64,000 bases of DNA from Planctomycetota bacterium (GCA_023150475.1 JAKLKU010000008.1:124001-188000); one strand, 5' to 3'; positions 1-11,450 are shown, numbered from the stretch's first letter. Notes: generated from the letters alone by a model not told the origin. Numbers and translations are program-made.

Positions 1-1187
1 GCATCGACCGGGTCGACGCGGATCTGGCTGAAATAGAACGGCCTCGGGTTCAGCGCGTTCTTGCGGACCCACGTCGCACCACCGTCGTCGGAGCGGAACA
101 CGCCGCCGCGGCGCGAGCGCACGTCGTCGATGTCGCTCTTGCCGCCTTCATCGGACTGGACGATCGCGTAGAGGATCCGCGGGTCCGCGGCGTGGAGCGC
201 GAGGCCGATGCGGCCCGTCGCGCCGGGGAGACCTCCGCCGAGCTTCGTCCAGTGCGCGCCGCCGTCGGTCGACTTGAAGATGCCGCCGACGTCCCCGCCG
301 GTCAGATCGCGGCCGTACGTGAACGACCACGGCGTGCGCCGGCGCGCGTAGAGCGTCGCGTAGAGCGTGTCGGGCTCGCGCGGATCGAGCACGACGTCGC
401 CGCAACCGGTGTTGACGTTCGCCGGCGCCGGCGCCGCGAGCACCACGTTCCACGTCTTGCCGCCGTCGGTGGTCTTGAAGAGCCCGCGCTCGCCGCCGTC
501 GTTCCAGAGATCTCCGAGCGCCGCGACGTACGCGACCATCGGATCGCGAGGGTGCGCGACGATGCGCGCGATCGACTTCGACTGCGACAGTCCGACGTGC
601 TCGAAGGTCGCGCCACCGTCGAGCGAGCGATAGACGCCGTCACCCCAGCCCGAACTGTTGCGGTCGTTGGGCTCGCCGCTGCCGACCCAGACCACCTGCG
701 GATCGGCGGGGGAGATCGTCACGGCGCCCATCGACGAGACGGCGGCTGCGTCGAGTGCACCGCGGAACGTCGTGCCGCCGTCGGTCGTGCAGAGCAATCC
801 GCCGCGCCCGTAGGCGACGAGGAACTTCGCCGGATCGTGCGTCGCGAGCGCGATGTCCGAGACGCGGCCGCCCATGATCGCCGGGCCGATCGACCGCGCC
901 GCGAGCGTCCGCACGAAGCGTTCGTCGAATTGGCCGTTCGCGGGCGACGCGGACGCTTTCGCCGGGTCGGTCGGCGCTGCGGCGTTGGATTCCGAGTCAC
1001 CAGACTGCGAGCCGCCGGAACGCGAGCCGCCGGAACGCGAGTTGGCTGGCTCCGTGACGGAGCGAACACCTTCGTGCGACGCTCGGGGCGCCGCGGGCCG
1101 TTCGTGCGCGGCCGGCCCCGAACATGCGGAAAGGATTGCTGCGCCGATCCAAACGACGAGCCCATGCGTTCGCGCTCGAGTGTGCAT
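1..1187 (-). CDS. BNR/sortilin-like repeat lipoprotein, partial (3' end outside window)
   Basis: The reading frame is open from an ATG at 1187 to the left edge, so about 395 residues are visible and the C-terminus is missing. Residues 1-22 form a lipoprotein signal ending in L-S-A-C, with C22 the likely lipidated cysteine. A low-complexity Ser/Gly/Ala linker follows, then a conserved-looking segment 'RSIGPAIMGGRVSDIA'. After that come repeated 'TTDGGTTF', 'SLDGGATF', 'TTDGGKTW', 'STDGGAHW' and 'SDDGGATW' motifs, the hallmark of BNR/Asp-box beta-propellers in the VPS10/sortilin-like family. It is probably exported and membrane-anchored. The substrate is unknown. It is divergent from the Fur-type regulator gene, with a short intergenic region between them. 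Confidence 0.85.
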   Translation of the reverse strand, partial: MHTRARTHGLVVWIGAAILSACSGPAAHERPAAPRASHEGVRSVTEPANSRSGGSRSGGSQSGDSESNAAAPTDPAKASASPANGQFDERFVRTLAARSIGPAIMGGRVSDIALATHDPAKFLVAYGRGGLLCTTDGGTTFRGALDAAAVSSMGAVTISPADPQVVWVGSGEPNDRNSSGWGDGVYRSLDGGATFEHVGLSQSKSIARIVAHPRDPMVAYVAALGDLWNDGGERGLFKTTDGGKTWNVVLAAPAPANVNTGCGDVVLDPREPDTLYATLYARRRTPWSFTYGRDLTGGDVGGIFKSTDGGAHWTKLGGGLPGATGRIGLALHAADPRILYAIVQSDEGGKSDIDDVRSRRGGVFRSDDGGATWVRKNALNPRPFYFSQIRVDPVD

Positions 1188-1290
1188 GGGCGCGGAGTCT
1201 AGCGGCGGGCGCGACCTCGGCCCGGGCGTGCCGCGTTCGAGTTCCTTTGCGCGCTCCTATGCGGCCGAACCGAATTCCAACATCCGCCGG

Positions 1291-1326
1291 TTGACTCGGA
1301 CCAAGTTTAGACATAGTCTAATCTCA
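1291..1326 (+). promoter_or_regulatory. Promoter and Fur/PerR-type operator of the regulator gene
   Basis: A -35-like TTGACT (1291-1296) lies 17 nt before a -10-like TAGTCT (1314-1319). A perfect 6+3+6 palindrome, TTAGAC-ATA-GTCTAA (1307-1321), covers the -10 box. A related box sits in front of ahpC. The -10 ends 7 nt before the GTG start at 1327, so the transcript is probably leaderless. The arrangement suggests autorepression by the regulator encoded just downstream; that is inference. Confidence 0.7.
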
Positions 1327-1740
1327 GTGAAGCACGATATCGCACACCTCCTGCGCTCCCACGGCATCCAACCGTCGGCCCAGCGCGTCGCGATCGCCTC
1401 GTACGTGCTCGAGACCGACGAGCACCCTTCGGCGGACCAAGTGTTCGCCCGCGTGACGCCGTCGTTCCCGATGGTGTCGCGGGCGACGGTCTACAACACG
1501 CTCAACACGTTGGTGGAGAAGGGGCTCTTGCGCCAGCACGTGCTCGCCGAAGGGCGAGTCGTGTTCGATCCGTTCGTCGAGCCGCACCACCACTTGATCG
1601 ACGAGGACACGGGCCGCATCCACGACGTGCCTTGGGATGCGATCAAAGTGTCGAAGGTCGACTCCCTCGAAGGCTTCGACGTCGCGGAGTACCAGGTCGT
1701 CCTGCGCGGGCGACGCCGCGGATCCAAGCGCCGCGCCTGA
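1327..1740 (+). CDS. Fur family transcriptional regulator, PerR-like
   Basis: This 137-residue protein has the Fur fold. The N-terminal winged helix includes the recognition segment 'VSRATVYNTLNTLVEKGLL' (residues 50-68). The dimerisation domain carries the metal-binding pattern H33, D81, H87/H88/H89 and D100, comparable to the regulatory H37/D85/H91/H93/D104 site of Bacillus PerR. Having Asp where Fur usually has Glu favours a peroxide sensor. The protein has no cysteine, so the structural Cys4 zinc site is missing. The frame extends upstream to 853, but the GTG at 1327 fits the family length and the promoter. It sits directly before ahpC-ahpD-dps and a matching operator, which supports a role in peroxide-responsive repression. 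A manganese or iron Fur/Irr-like role is the alternative. Confidence 0.85.
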   Translation: MKHDIAHLLRSHGIQPSAQRVAIASYVLETDEHPSADQVFARVTPSFPMVSRATVYNTLNTLVEKGLLRQHVLAEGRVVFDPFVEPHHHLIDEDTGRIHDVPWDAIKVSKVDSLEGFDVAEYQVVLRGRRRGSKRRA

Positions 1741-1787
1741 CCCGTGGGGATCGATCGCTCGATTCCGAGTCGGCGCGTCGCACGCAC

Positions 1788-1834
1788 TTGATTTAGACAT
1801 CATCTAACTTTAGAAATCATCCACAAACAAGGAG
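1788..1834 (+). promoter_or_regulatory. Promoter, PerR-type operator and ribosome binding site of ahpC
   Basis: An imperfect copy of the upstream palindrome, TTAGAC-ATC-ATCTAA (1793-1807), lies between a -35-like TTGATT (1788-1793) and a -10-like TAGAAA (1811-1816). It differs from the box at 1307 in two bases. A strong Shine-Dalgarno AAGGAG (1829-1834) precedes the ATG at 1842. The placement would let a bound repressor block RNA polymerase. Confidence 0.65.
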
Positions 1835-1841
1835 TTCCGCC

Positions 1842-2381
1842 ATGCTGACCGTTGGTGACCGTCTGCCGTCCTTCGCCCTGCAATCCGTCGTCTCGCTCGA
1901 GGTGAACGAGGAGTTCGCGGTGCTCACCGAGAAGAGCCACCCCGGCAAGTGGCTCGTGCTGTTCCTCTGGCCGATGGACTTCACGTTCGTCTGTCCGACC
2001 GAGATCGCGGAGTTCGGCAAGCGCAACGCAGAGTTCCAGGAGCGCGACGCGCAAGTGCTCGGGTGCAGCACCGACACGCAGTTCGTGCACCTCGCGTGGC
2101 GCAAGTCGCACCCGGACCTGAAGCACTTGCCGTACCCGATGCTCGCCGACACGAAGCGCGAGCTCTCGAGCGCGCTCGGCGTGCTCCACAAGCAGGAAGG
2201 CGTGCCGTTGCGCGCGACGTTCGTCGTCGACCCGGAAGGCGTGATCCGCTTCGCGAGCTGCAACGACCTCGCGGTCGGCCGCAACGTCGACGAAGTCCTG
2301 CGCGTGCTCGACGCGCTGCAGACCGGCGAACTGTGCGCGTGCAACTGGAAGAAGGGCGAACCGACGCTCAAGGTCTCCTGA
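1842..2381 (+). CDS. ahpC: Alkyl hydroperoxide reductase C (2-Cys peroxiredoxin)
   Basis: Reduces hydrogen peroxide, organic hydroperoxides and probably peroxynitrite. The 179-residue protein has the peroxidatic cysteine C51 in 'FTFVCPTE' and a C-terminal 'ELCACNWKKGE' with C165 and C167. This double resolving-cysteine pattern matches actinobacterial AhpC (C61, C174, C176 in M. tuberculosis), which uses AhpD rather than AhpF as reductant. The next gene is ahpD, one base after the stop, and no ahpF is present. An operator shared with the upstream Fur-type gene implies induction by peroxide. Confidence 0.93.
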   Translation: MLTVGDRLPSFALQSVVSLEVNEEFAVLTEKSHPGKWLVLFLWPMDFTFVCPTEIAEFGKRNAEFQERDAQVLGCSTDTQFVHLAWRKSHPDLKHLPYPMLADTKRELSSALGVLHKQEGVPLRATFVVDPEGVIRFASCNDLAVGRNVDEVLRVLDALQTGELCACNWKKGEPTLKVS

Positions 2382-2382
2382 C

Positions 2383-2949
2383 ATGCAAACGCTCGAACCG
2401 CTGCGCACGACGATCGGCGATTTCGGCAAGGACCTGCGGCTCAACCTGCAGGCCGTGCTCGATGGCGCCAGCGTGCTCGACCTCAAACAGCGCTGGGGCG
2501 TCGCGGTCGCGTGCGCGGCGACGCTCCGCCAGCCCGAGCTCTCGCGCGCCGTGATCGCGGATGCGCGAGCGGCGGTCGGAGAGGACGTCGTCGAGGACGG
2601 CCTCGCGGCGGCCGCCGTCATGGGCATGAACAACGTCATGTACCGCTTCCGGCACCTCGTGGAGAAGCCGAGCTACTCCACGAAATCGCCGCGCCTGCGG
2701 ATGAACCGCCTCGCGCAGGTGCGCAGCGCCAAAGTCGATTTCGAGCTCTTCTCCCTGGCGGCGTCGAGCCTCGGTGGCTGTGCCGCCTGCGTGCAGGCCC
2801 ACGAACGAGCCGTGCTCGATGCGGGCCTGTCCGAGGACCACGTGCTCGACGCCGTACGCATTGCCGCGGTCTTGCGCGGAGTCGCGATTGCCTACGATGC
2901 GACGCTCGCGTCGCGTCTCGATGCCACCCAAGCGATGGAGCAAGCCTGA
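2383..2949 (+). CDS. ahpD: Alkyl hydroperoxide reductase AhpD (carboxymuconolactone decarboxylase fold)
   Basis: AhpD is the thiol reductant of AhpC. The 188-residue protein has E121, C133, C136 and H140 ('GGCAACVQAHE'). These match the E118/C130/C133/H137 proton-relay and redox site of M. tuberculosis AhpD with a constant offset of three residues. It is all-helical as expected for the family. It starts one base after ahpC and ends two bases before dps, so all three are surely co-transcribed. In M. tuberculosis AhpD is recharged by the dihydrolipoamide acyltransferase SucB/DlaT and Lpd. Genes of both types lie a few kilobases away at 5930-8577. Confidence 0.92.
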   Translation: MQTLEPLRTTIGDFGKDLRLNLQAVLDGASVLDLKQRWGVAVACAATLRQPELSRAVIADARAAVGEDVVEDGLAAAAVMGMNNVMYRFRHLVEKPSYSTKSPRLRMNRLAQVRSAKVDFELFSLAASSLGGCAACVQAHERAVLDAGLSEDHVLDAVRIAAVLRGVAIAYDATLASRLDATQAMEQA

Positions 2950-2951
2950 CC

Positions 2952-3455
2952 ATGAAGAAACGAGCGAAAGAAACCCGAAAGCTGTTCCCGAGCCCGAGCC
3001 CGCTTCCGGCCGCCGACCGCGCGCGGATCGCGACCGAGCTCGAGTCGACTTTGCTCGACGGACTCGATCTCCACATGCAGATCAAAGTGGCGCACTGGAA
3101 CGTCAAAGGACCGCAGTTCGCCGCGCTGCACCCGCTCTTCGAGACGTTTGCCGTGAGCCTCTCTGGCTTCAACGACGCGCTCGCCGAGCGCGCCGTCACG
3201 CTCGGTCTCGTGGTGCGCGGCACGGCGAGCGACGCAGCGGCCGCGTCGCGCATCGCGGCGCTGCCCGCGGGCACGACGCGCGACATGGAGCTCGTCGAAA
3301 TGCTCGCCGAGCGGTTCGAAGGCTACCTCGACGGCGTGCGCGCGACGCGCGACGTCGCCGACGAAGCCGACGACCAGGACACGGTCGACCTGTTGACCGG
3401 CGTCATCGAGGAGTTCGAGAAGCACGCCTGGTTCCTGCGCGCCACGTTGGCGTGA
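2952..3455 (+). CDS. dps: DNA-protecting ferritin-like protein Dps
   Basis: This 167-residue Dps/mini-ferritin oxidises and stores iron and shields DNA during oxidative stress. The ferroxidase site lies at the dimer interface and its ligands are recognisable: the His of 'AHWNVKG', the His and Glu of 'LHPLFE', and the Asp and Glu of 'FNDALAERAVTLG'. A Lys/Arg-rich N-terminal tail ('MKKRAKETRK') could bind DNA. The ATG at 2952 was chosen over upstream in-frame starts because those would run into ahpD. It is last in the ahpC-ahpD-dps operon and is followed by a hairpin with a T tract. Confidence 0.93.
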   Translation: MKKRAKETRKLFPSPSPLPAADRARIATELESTLLDGLDLHMQIKVAHWNVKGPQFAALHPLFETFAVSLSGFNDALAERAVTLGLVVRGTASDAAAASRIAALPAGTTRDMELVEMLAERFEGYLDGVRATRDVADEADDQDTVDLLTGVIEEFEKHAWFLRATLA

Positions 3456-3504
3456 CGGTGACCTGCTCTCGGGGGACGCGCGGCGCGCGAACTCCGGGAG
3501 TCGA

Positions 3505-3546
3505 GCGCGGCGGCCCGTGAAACGCGGTCCGCCGCGCGTGCTTTTT
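3505..3546 (+). terminator. Intrinsic terminator after dps
   Basis: GCGCGGCGG (3505-3513) pairs with CCGCCGCGC (3529-3537), and a run of five T follows at 3542-3546. It closes the ahpC-ahpD-dps operon. Confidence 0.8.
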
Positions 3547-3657
3547 CGGTGAACTCGCGCGCTCGGACCGTGCGTCGGCGGGCGCGCCCGATAGGATCGG
3601 CCGCCCACCGCCGCGGCGTCGTCCGGAGTTCGGGCGCGGGCGCGGCTGCACGAGCCG

Positions 3658-5514
3658 ATGAGCGCCGAAACGCGCGCCGACGTGGTCCCCGAAGCGCATC
3701 CCGATCGCGAAGCCGAGTGGCTGCAGCAGACGTATCGGCGCGACGTGCGGCAGTTGACCGTGCGCGCCGTGATCGCGGGCATGGCGATCGGCTGCCTGAT
3801 GTGCGTCTCGAACCTCTACGTCTTCTTCAAGACGGGTTGGTCGATGGGCGTGACGATCACCGCGGGCATCCTCGCCTTCACGTGTTTCCGGCTGCTGCAG
3901 AGCCTGCGGCTCACTCGCACGCCGCTCGGCCTGCTCGAGAACAACGCGCTGACGACCGTCGCGTCGGGAGCCGGGTACATGACCGGCGGCGGCAACATGG
4001 CGGCGTTCGGTGCGCTGCTGATGGTGACCACGGTGCGTCCCGACACGTTGCCAATGGTCGCGTGGTTCGCCGTCATCGCCGCGCTCGGCGTGTTCGCGGC
4101 CATTCCGATCAAGCGGCAGTTGATCAACAAGGAAGGTCTCTCGTTCCCGACCGGCACGGCGACCGCGGCGACGTTGCGGACGCTGCACGACGCCGGAACG
4201 TCCGGGGAAGGCAGCCGACAAGCCGCGACGCTCGGCGTGAGCGCGCTCTTCGCCGCGGCGCTGACCTGGTGTCGCGACGTGCGGGCCGCGTGGTGGCCGG
4301 ACTTCCTCTCGGTGAAGAGCGCGTTCGACTTGCCGTTCACGATCGCCGGGCAGACGGCCACGAAATGGACGCTCGCGCTCAAGACCGAAGTCGTGCTGAT
4401 CGGCGCAGGTGCGTTGATGAGCTTCCGCACGGCGTGGTCGCTGCTCTTCGGCGGGCTCTTGACGTACGGCGTGCTCGCGCCGGCGCTCGTCGAGCGCGGG
4501 CTCGTCACCACGATCAGCTACAAGTCGATCGTCGCTTGGACCGTGTGGCCTGGCGCCGCGATCCTGGTCGCATCGGGCCTGACGTCGTTCGCGCTCGACT
4601 GGCGCAGCATCGTGCGCGCGTTCAGCGGCATCGCGAGCGTCTTCCGCCGCGGCGGCGCGCGCTCCGAGCACCCGATCGAGGAAGTCGAATGCCCGCCCGC
4701 GTGGTTCCCGCTCGGGTTCGCGGTGCTGTCGCCGCTCGTCGTTTGGTTGATGGTCGTGTTGTTCCAGATCCCGTGGTGGGCGGGGCTCGTCGCGATCCCG
4801 CTCGCCGTGTTGATGGGCTTCGTCGCGGCGCGCGTCACCGGTGAGACCGACGTGACGCCGACCAAGGCGCTCGGGCCCGTGACGCAGCTCGTCTACGGCG
4901 TGCTCACGCCCGGCAACTTGTCGGGCAACATCATGTCCGCGAACGTCACCGGCGGCGTCGGACTGCACGCGGCCGATCTCCTGACGACGTTGAAGACCGG
5001 TTGGCTGCTCGGCGGCAGTCCGCGAGCGCAGTTCTTCGCGCAGCTTTTCGGCGTCGCGGTCGGCGCGGCGATCATCGTGCCCGCGTTCAACTTGATCATC
5101 CCGGATCCCGCGATGCTGGGTTCCGACGAGTGGTCGGCACCGTCGTGCGTGGTCTGGGCCGGCGTGTCGAAAGCCTTCGCGGACGGACTCGGTGCACTCG
5201 ATCCGCTCGCGAGGCAAGCGATCGGCATCGGCCTCGTGCTCGGCGTGGCGCTCGCGTTGCTCGAACGCTTCGCGCCGAAACCCCTGAAGCCGCTCGTGCC
5301 GTCGCCGTCCGGTCTCGGCATCGCGATGGTCGTGCCCGGCAGCAACGCGATCGCGATGTTCCTCGGCGGCTTCGGCGCGGAGCTCCTGCGCCGCTGGCGC
5401 CCTGCGTTCGCCGAACGCTACGTCACGCCGACGGCGTCCGGCCTGATCGCGGGCGAGAGCCTGATGGGCGTCGCCGTCGCGTTGCTCATCGCGTCCGGCG
5501 TGCTCACGAAGTGA
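3658..5514 (+). CDS. OPT family oligopeptide transporter
   Basis: A 618-residue polytopic membrane protein of the OPT superfamily (oligopeptide or metal-chelate uptake). Family-like segments include 'LLENNALTTVASGAGYMTGG' and 'GLSFPTGTATAATLRTL', with many hydrophobic helices spread along the protein. There is no signal peptide; the first 35 residues are cytosolic. The start lies about 60 nt after a TAGGAT box (3592-3597). No substrate-binding protein or ATPase is nearby, as expected for this single-component family. Whether it carries peptides or siderophore-metal complexes cannot be told from the sequence. The TGA ends exactly one base before the stop codon of the convergent gene. Confidence 0.88.
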   Translation: MSAETRADVVPEAHPDREAEWLQQTYRRDVRQLTVRAVIAGMAIGCLMCVSNLYVFFKTGWSMGVTITAGILAFTCFRLLQSLRLTRTPLGLLENNALTTVASGAGYMTGGGNMAAFGALLMVTTVRPDTLPMVAWFAVIAALGVFAAIPIKRQLINKEGLSFPTGTATAATLRTLHDAGTSGEGSRQAATLGVSALFAAALTWCRDVRAAWWPDFLSVKSAFDLPFTIAGQTATKWTLALKTEVVLIGAGALMSFRTAWSLLFGGLLTYGVLAPALVERGLVTTISYKSIVAWTVWPGAAILVASGLTSFALDWRSIVRAFSGIASVFRRGGARSEHPIEEVECPPAWFPLGFAVLSPLVVWLMVVLFQIPWWAGLVAIPLAVLMGFVAARVTGETDVTPTKALGPVTQLVYGVLTPGNLSGNIMSANVTGGVGLHAADLLTTLKTGWLLGGSPRAQFFAQLFGVAVGAAIIVPAFNLIIPDPAMLGSDEWSAPSCVVWAGVSKAFADGLGALDPLARQAIGIGLVLGVALALLERFAPKPLKPLVPSPSGLGIAMVVPGSNAIAMFLGGFGAELLRRWRPAFAERYVTPTASGLIAGESLMGVAVALLIASGVLTK

Positions 5515-5925
5515 CTACTGGAAGTCGGGGTCGTCGCACTCGGCCGAGAAGCCGAGATCGCGGCCGCCTCGCGCCGTGAACTCGACTCGCGCGCGGCCCG
5601 CGCCCACGTGCAGCAGGTCGACGCGCGTCGAGCGTGAACGACCGAACTTCGCGACCGCGCCTTCCTCGATTCGGATCGTGGTCTCGGCGAAGTGTCCCGA
5701 CGCCAGACCATCCAGACTGTCGGTGAAGCGTTCCTGCACGGTCATTTCGATCGGCGCGCCGGCGAAGCAGCGGAGCTCGATCGATTCCGGCTGCTCGAAC
5801 ACGATCACCGCGTGACGTTCGAAGTCGACCGCGGACGAGAGCGACGCCGACGTGCAGCTCGTGAGCTGCGTGCCGAGCAGCGCGGCGACGGAAACGAGGC
5901 CGACGAGCGACGCGTGGTTCTGCAT
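5515..5925 (-). CDS. Small predicted lipoprotein downstream of lpd
   Basis: A 136-residue protein from ATG 5925. An in-frame ATG at 5961 would overlap lpd and spoil the signal peptide. Residues 1-24 form a lipoprotein signal ending L-T-S-C with C24 lipidated. The remaining ~110 residues look beta-rich and match no family I know. The two other cysteines are C48-like ('LRCFAG') and one near the C-terminus ('SAECDD'). It starts 4 bp after the lpd stop, so it is probably the last gene of the sucA-sucB-lpd operon, although its cell-envelope location does not fit that enzyme complex. Its stop codon abuts the stop of the OPT transporter gene. Confidence 0.7.
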   Translation of the reverse strand: MQNHASLVGLVSVAALLGTQLTSCTSASLSSAVDFERHAVIVFEQPESIELRCFAGAPIEMTVQERFTDSLDGLASGHFAETTIRIEEGAVAKFGRSRSTRVDLLHVGAGRARVEFTARGGRDLGFSAECDDPDFQ

Positions 5926-5929
5926 GCCG

Positions 5930-7315
5930 TCAAATGTGGATCGCACGGCCCTGCGTGGCAAGCGCGGCTTCCTTGACGATCTCGGAGAGCGTCGGGTGCG
6001 CGTGACAGGTGCGGGCGAGATCCTCGCCCGACGCGCCGAACTCGATCGCGACCGCGGCTTCGGCGATCAACTCGCCGGCGCGGGCGCCGAGCACGTGCAC
6101 GCCGAGGATCCGGTCGGTGCGCTCGTGCACGAGGATCTTCACGCGGCCTTCGGTCTGGCCGAGCGCCTTCGCGCGGCCGTTCGCGAGGAAGGGGAACGAG
6201 CCCTTCTTGAACGGCACGCCGGCGGCGACGAGCTCCTCTTCCGTCTTGCCGACCGACGCGACTTCCGGCGCGGTGTAGACGATGCTCGGGATCGCGTCGT
6301 AGTGGACGTGGCCGAAGCCGGTCTTCAGGAACTCGACGCACGCGACGCCTTCCTCTTCGGCCTTGTGCGCGAGCATCGGGCCCGAGATCACGTCGCCGAT
6401 CGCGGACACGCTCGGCAGCTTGGTTCGATAGTGCTCGTCGACCGGGATGCGGCCCTTCGCATCGAGCTCGAGGCCGAGCGATTCGAGTCCGAGCCCCGTC
6501 GTGTTCGGCCGCCGACCTGCGGCCAGCAACACGCGTTCGGCGTGGAGCGGCTCGGCGCCCGCGATCTCGACGACGCACTCGTCGCCGACGCGTTTCGCGC
6601 TCTGCACGCGCGCGCCGAGGCGGAAACGCAGGCCCTGCTTCTCGAAGATCTTCTGCGCTTCCCGCGCGAGCTCGCTGTCCATGCCGGGCAGGATGCGCTC
6701 GAGGTACTCGAGCACCGTCACTTCCGCGCCGAGCCGCGCCCACACCGAGCCGAGCTCGAGCCCGATCGCGCCGGCGCCGATGACGACGAGCGAGCGTGGC
6801 ACTGCGGGCCACGAGAGCGCCTCGGTGCTCGTGCCGATGCGGTCGCCGTCGAGCTCGACGCCGGCGAGCGACGCGCTGACGGAGCCCGTCGCGACGATCA
6901 CGTGGTCGGCCTGGACCGTCTCGACGCCGCGCGAGGACTCGATCGCGAGCTCGGTCGGCGACACGAAGCGCGCGTGGCCCTGATAGCGCGTCACGCGGTT
7001 CTTCTTGAAGAGCCCCGCGACGCCTTTGGTCAGGCCGTCGACGATGCGGTCCTTGCGCGCGAGCAGCGTCGCGAGGTCGAGCTCGACACCGCCGACCTTC
7101 ACGCCGTGCGCGCCGAACGAGTGCCGCGCTTCGTGATAGAGCTCGCTCGATTCGAGCAGCGCCTTCGACGGGATGCAGCCGATGCGCAGGCACGTGCCGC
7201 CGAGCGCGGGCTCCTTCTCGACGCACGCGACGTCGAAACCGAGCTGCGCCGCGCGGATCGCCGCGACGTAGCCGCCCGGGCCGGCGCCGATCACGACCAG
7301 TTCGTGCTTCGCCAT
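5930..7315 (-). CDS. lpdA: Dihydrolipoyl dehydrogenase (E3)
   Basis: Reoxidises dihydrolipoyl groups of 2-oxoacid dehydrogenase complexes with NAD+. The 461-residue flavoprotein has the N-terminal FAD motif 'VVIGAGPGGYVAA', the redox disulfide C42/C47 in 'GGTCLRIGCIPSK', a second GxGxxG ('VIGAGAIGLELG') for NAD, and the C-terminal active-site His and Glu in 'HAHPTLSEIVKEA'. The start at 7315 lies 2 bp after the sucB stop. The upstream ATG at 7357 would lie inside sucB. It may also feed electrons to AhpD through lipoyl-SucB. Confidence 0.95.
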   Translation of the reverse strand: MAKHELVVIGAGPGGYVAAIRAAQLGFDVACVEKEPALGGTCLRIGCIPSKALLESSELYHEARHSFGAHGVKVGGVELDLATLLARKDRIVDGLTKGVAGLFKKNRVTRYQGHARFVSPTELAIESSRGVETVQADHVIVATGSVSASLAGVELDGDRIGTSTEALSWPAVPRSLVVIGAGAIGLELGSVWARLGAEVTVLEYLERILPGMDSELAREAQKIFEKQGLRFRLGARVQSAKRVGDECVVEIAGAEPLHAERVLLAAGRRPNTTGLGLESLGLELDAKGRIPVDEHYRTKLPSVSAIGDVISGPMLAHKAEEEGVACVEFLKTGFGHVHYDAIPSIVYTAPEVASVGKTEEELVAAGVPFKKGSFPFLANGRAKALGQTEGRVKILVHERTDRILGVHVLGARAGELIAEAAVAIEFGASGEDLARTCHAHPTLSEIVKEAALATQGRAIHI

Positions 7316-7317
7316 CG

Positions 7318-8577
7318 TCAGATCTCCAAAAGCAGCCGCGCGGGCTCTTCCATGCACTCCTTGATGCGCTTCAGGAACGTGACGGCTTCACGGCCGTCGA
7401 CCAGCCGGTGGTCGTACGACAGCGCGACGTACATCATCGGGCGGATGACGACTTGGCCGTTGCGCGCGACCGGACGGTCCTGGATCGCGTGCAGGCCAAG
7501 GATGCCGGACTGCGGCGGGTTCAGGATCGGCGTGGAGAGCAACGAGCCGTAGATACCGCCGTTCGAGATCGTGAACGTGCCGCCGGTGAGCTCGTCGAGC
7601 GTCAGTTTGTTCTCTTTCGCGCGTTGGCCGAACGAAGCGATCGCGAGCTCGGTCTCGGCGAAGCTCATCCGCTCCGCGTTGCGCAGGATCGGCACGACGA
7701 GCCCTTTGCCGCCGCCGACCGCGACGCCGATGTCGAAGTAGTTGCGATAGACGATCGCGTCGCCGCGGATCTCCGCGTTGACCTGCGGCACTTCCTTCAG
7801 TGCGTCGATCGCCGACTTCACGAAGAAGCTCATGAAGCCGAGCTTCACGCCGTGTTTCTCGACGAAACGCTCTTGGTGCTGCTTGCGCAGCTCCATCACG
7901 GCGCTCATGTCGATTTCGTTGAACGTCGTCAGGATCGCGGCGGTCGATTGCGCTTCGACGAGCCGTTCGGCGATGCGCTTGCGCATCGGCGTCATCGGCA
8001 CGACGTCTTCCTCGCGCGCGCCGCCGGTCGCCGTCCGAGTCGGCGCGCCGGCACTCGGCGACTTCGGTGCCGGTTGAGGCGCGCTCGGCGCAGCACTCGC
8101 GCCGCCCGCCACCGTGCGCGCGGCGGCCGCGCGTTCGACGTCTTCCTTGAGCATCCGGCCGCCCGGCCCGGTCGGCGTCACCGCGCTCGCCGCGAGCCCG
8201 GCGTCGTGCAACGCGCGTTTCGCGGCCGGCATGATCCGCGTGTCGCTCGGCTTGTCGCCGGCGGGCGACGCGGCGGCGTCCGCCTTCTTCGCCTCGCCTT
8301 TCTGCGCGACGGACTCGCTCTTGCCGCTCGCGGAAGCAGCCCCTGTTTCGAGCCAACCGATCACTTCGCCGACCTGCGCGCGTTCGCCTTTCTGCTTCAG
8401 CACGCGGGTGACGCGACCTTCCGCCGGCGCGGGGAGTTCGACGGTCACTTTGTCGGTCTCGATCACGACGACGGCTTCGTCGGCTTTCACCGTCGCGCCG
8501 ACGCCCTTCAGCCAGTCGCCGATCTGCACTTCGGTGATCGACTCGCCCACGGCGGGCACACGCAATTCGACGTTCAT
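7318..8577 (-). CDS. sucB: Dihydrolipoyllysine succinyltransferase (2-oxoglutarate dehydrogenase E2)
   Basis: Transfers the succinyl group from E1 to CoA in the citric acid cycle. Domain order in 419 residues: a lipoyl domain with the lipoylated K43 in '[11 protein letters not shown]', an Ala/Pro/Ser-rich linker, a peripheral subunit-binding domain (about 112-150), a second Ala/Pro linker, and the catalytic domain ending '[15 protein letters not shown]' with H390 and D394. The start at 8577 fits the family, where the protein begins '[11 protein letters not shown]'. The longer frame to 8820 would overlap sucA. It lies 16 bp after sucA and 2 bp before lpdA. Confidence 0.95.
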   Translation of the reverse strand: MNVELRVPAVGESITEVQIGDWLKGVGATVKADEAVVVIETDKVTVELPAPAEGRVTRVLKQKGERAQVGEVIGWLETGAASASGKSESVAQKGEAKKADAAASPAGDKPSDTRIMPAAKRALHDAGLAASAVTPTGPGGRMLKEDVERAAAARTVAGGASAAPSAPQPAPKSPSAGAPTRTATGGAREEDVVPMTPMRKRIAERLVEAQSTAAILTTFNEIDMSAVMELRKQHQERFVEKHGVKLGFMSFFVKSAIDALKEVPQVNAEIRGDAIVYRNYFDIGVAVGGGKGLVVPILRNAERMSFAETELAIASFGQRAKENKLTLDELTGGTFTISNGGIYGSLLSTPILNPPQSGILGLHAIQDRPVARNGQVVIRPMMYVALSYDHRLVDGREAVTFLKRIKECMEEPARLLLEI

Positions 8578-8593
8578 CTCGCTGGTCCTCGGT

Positions 8594-11386
<2,793 letters not shown>

Positions 11387-11450
11387 GGGTGGCGTCCGGG
11401 CGGTTTCCGGTGGCCCGTGTGCAGCGACGGCGAAGCGCAGTGGGCGCGGC

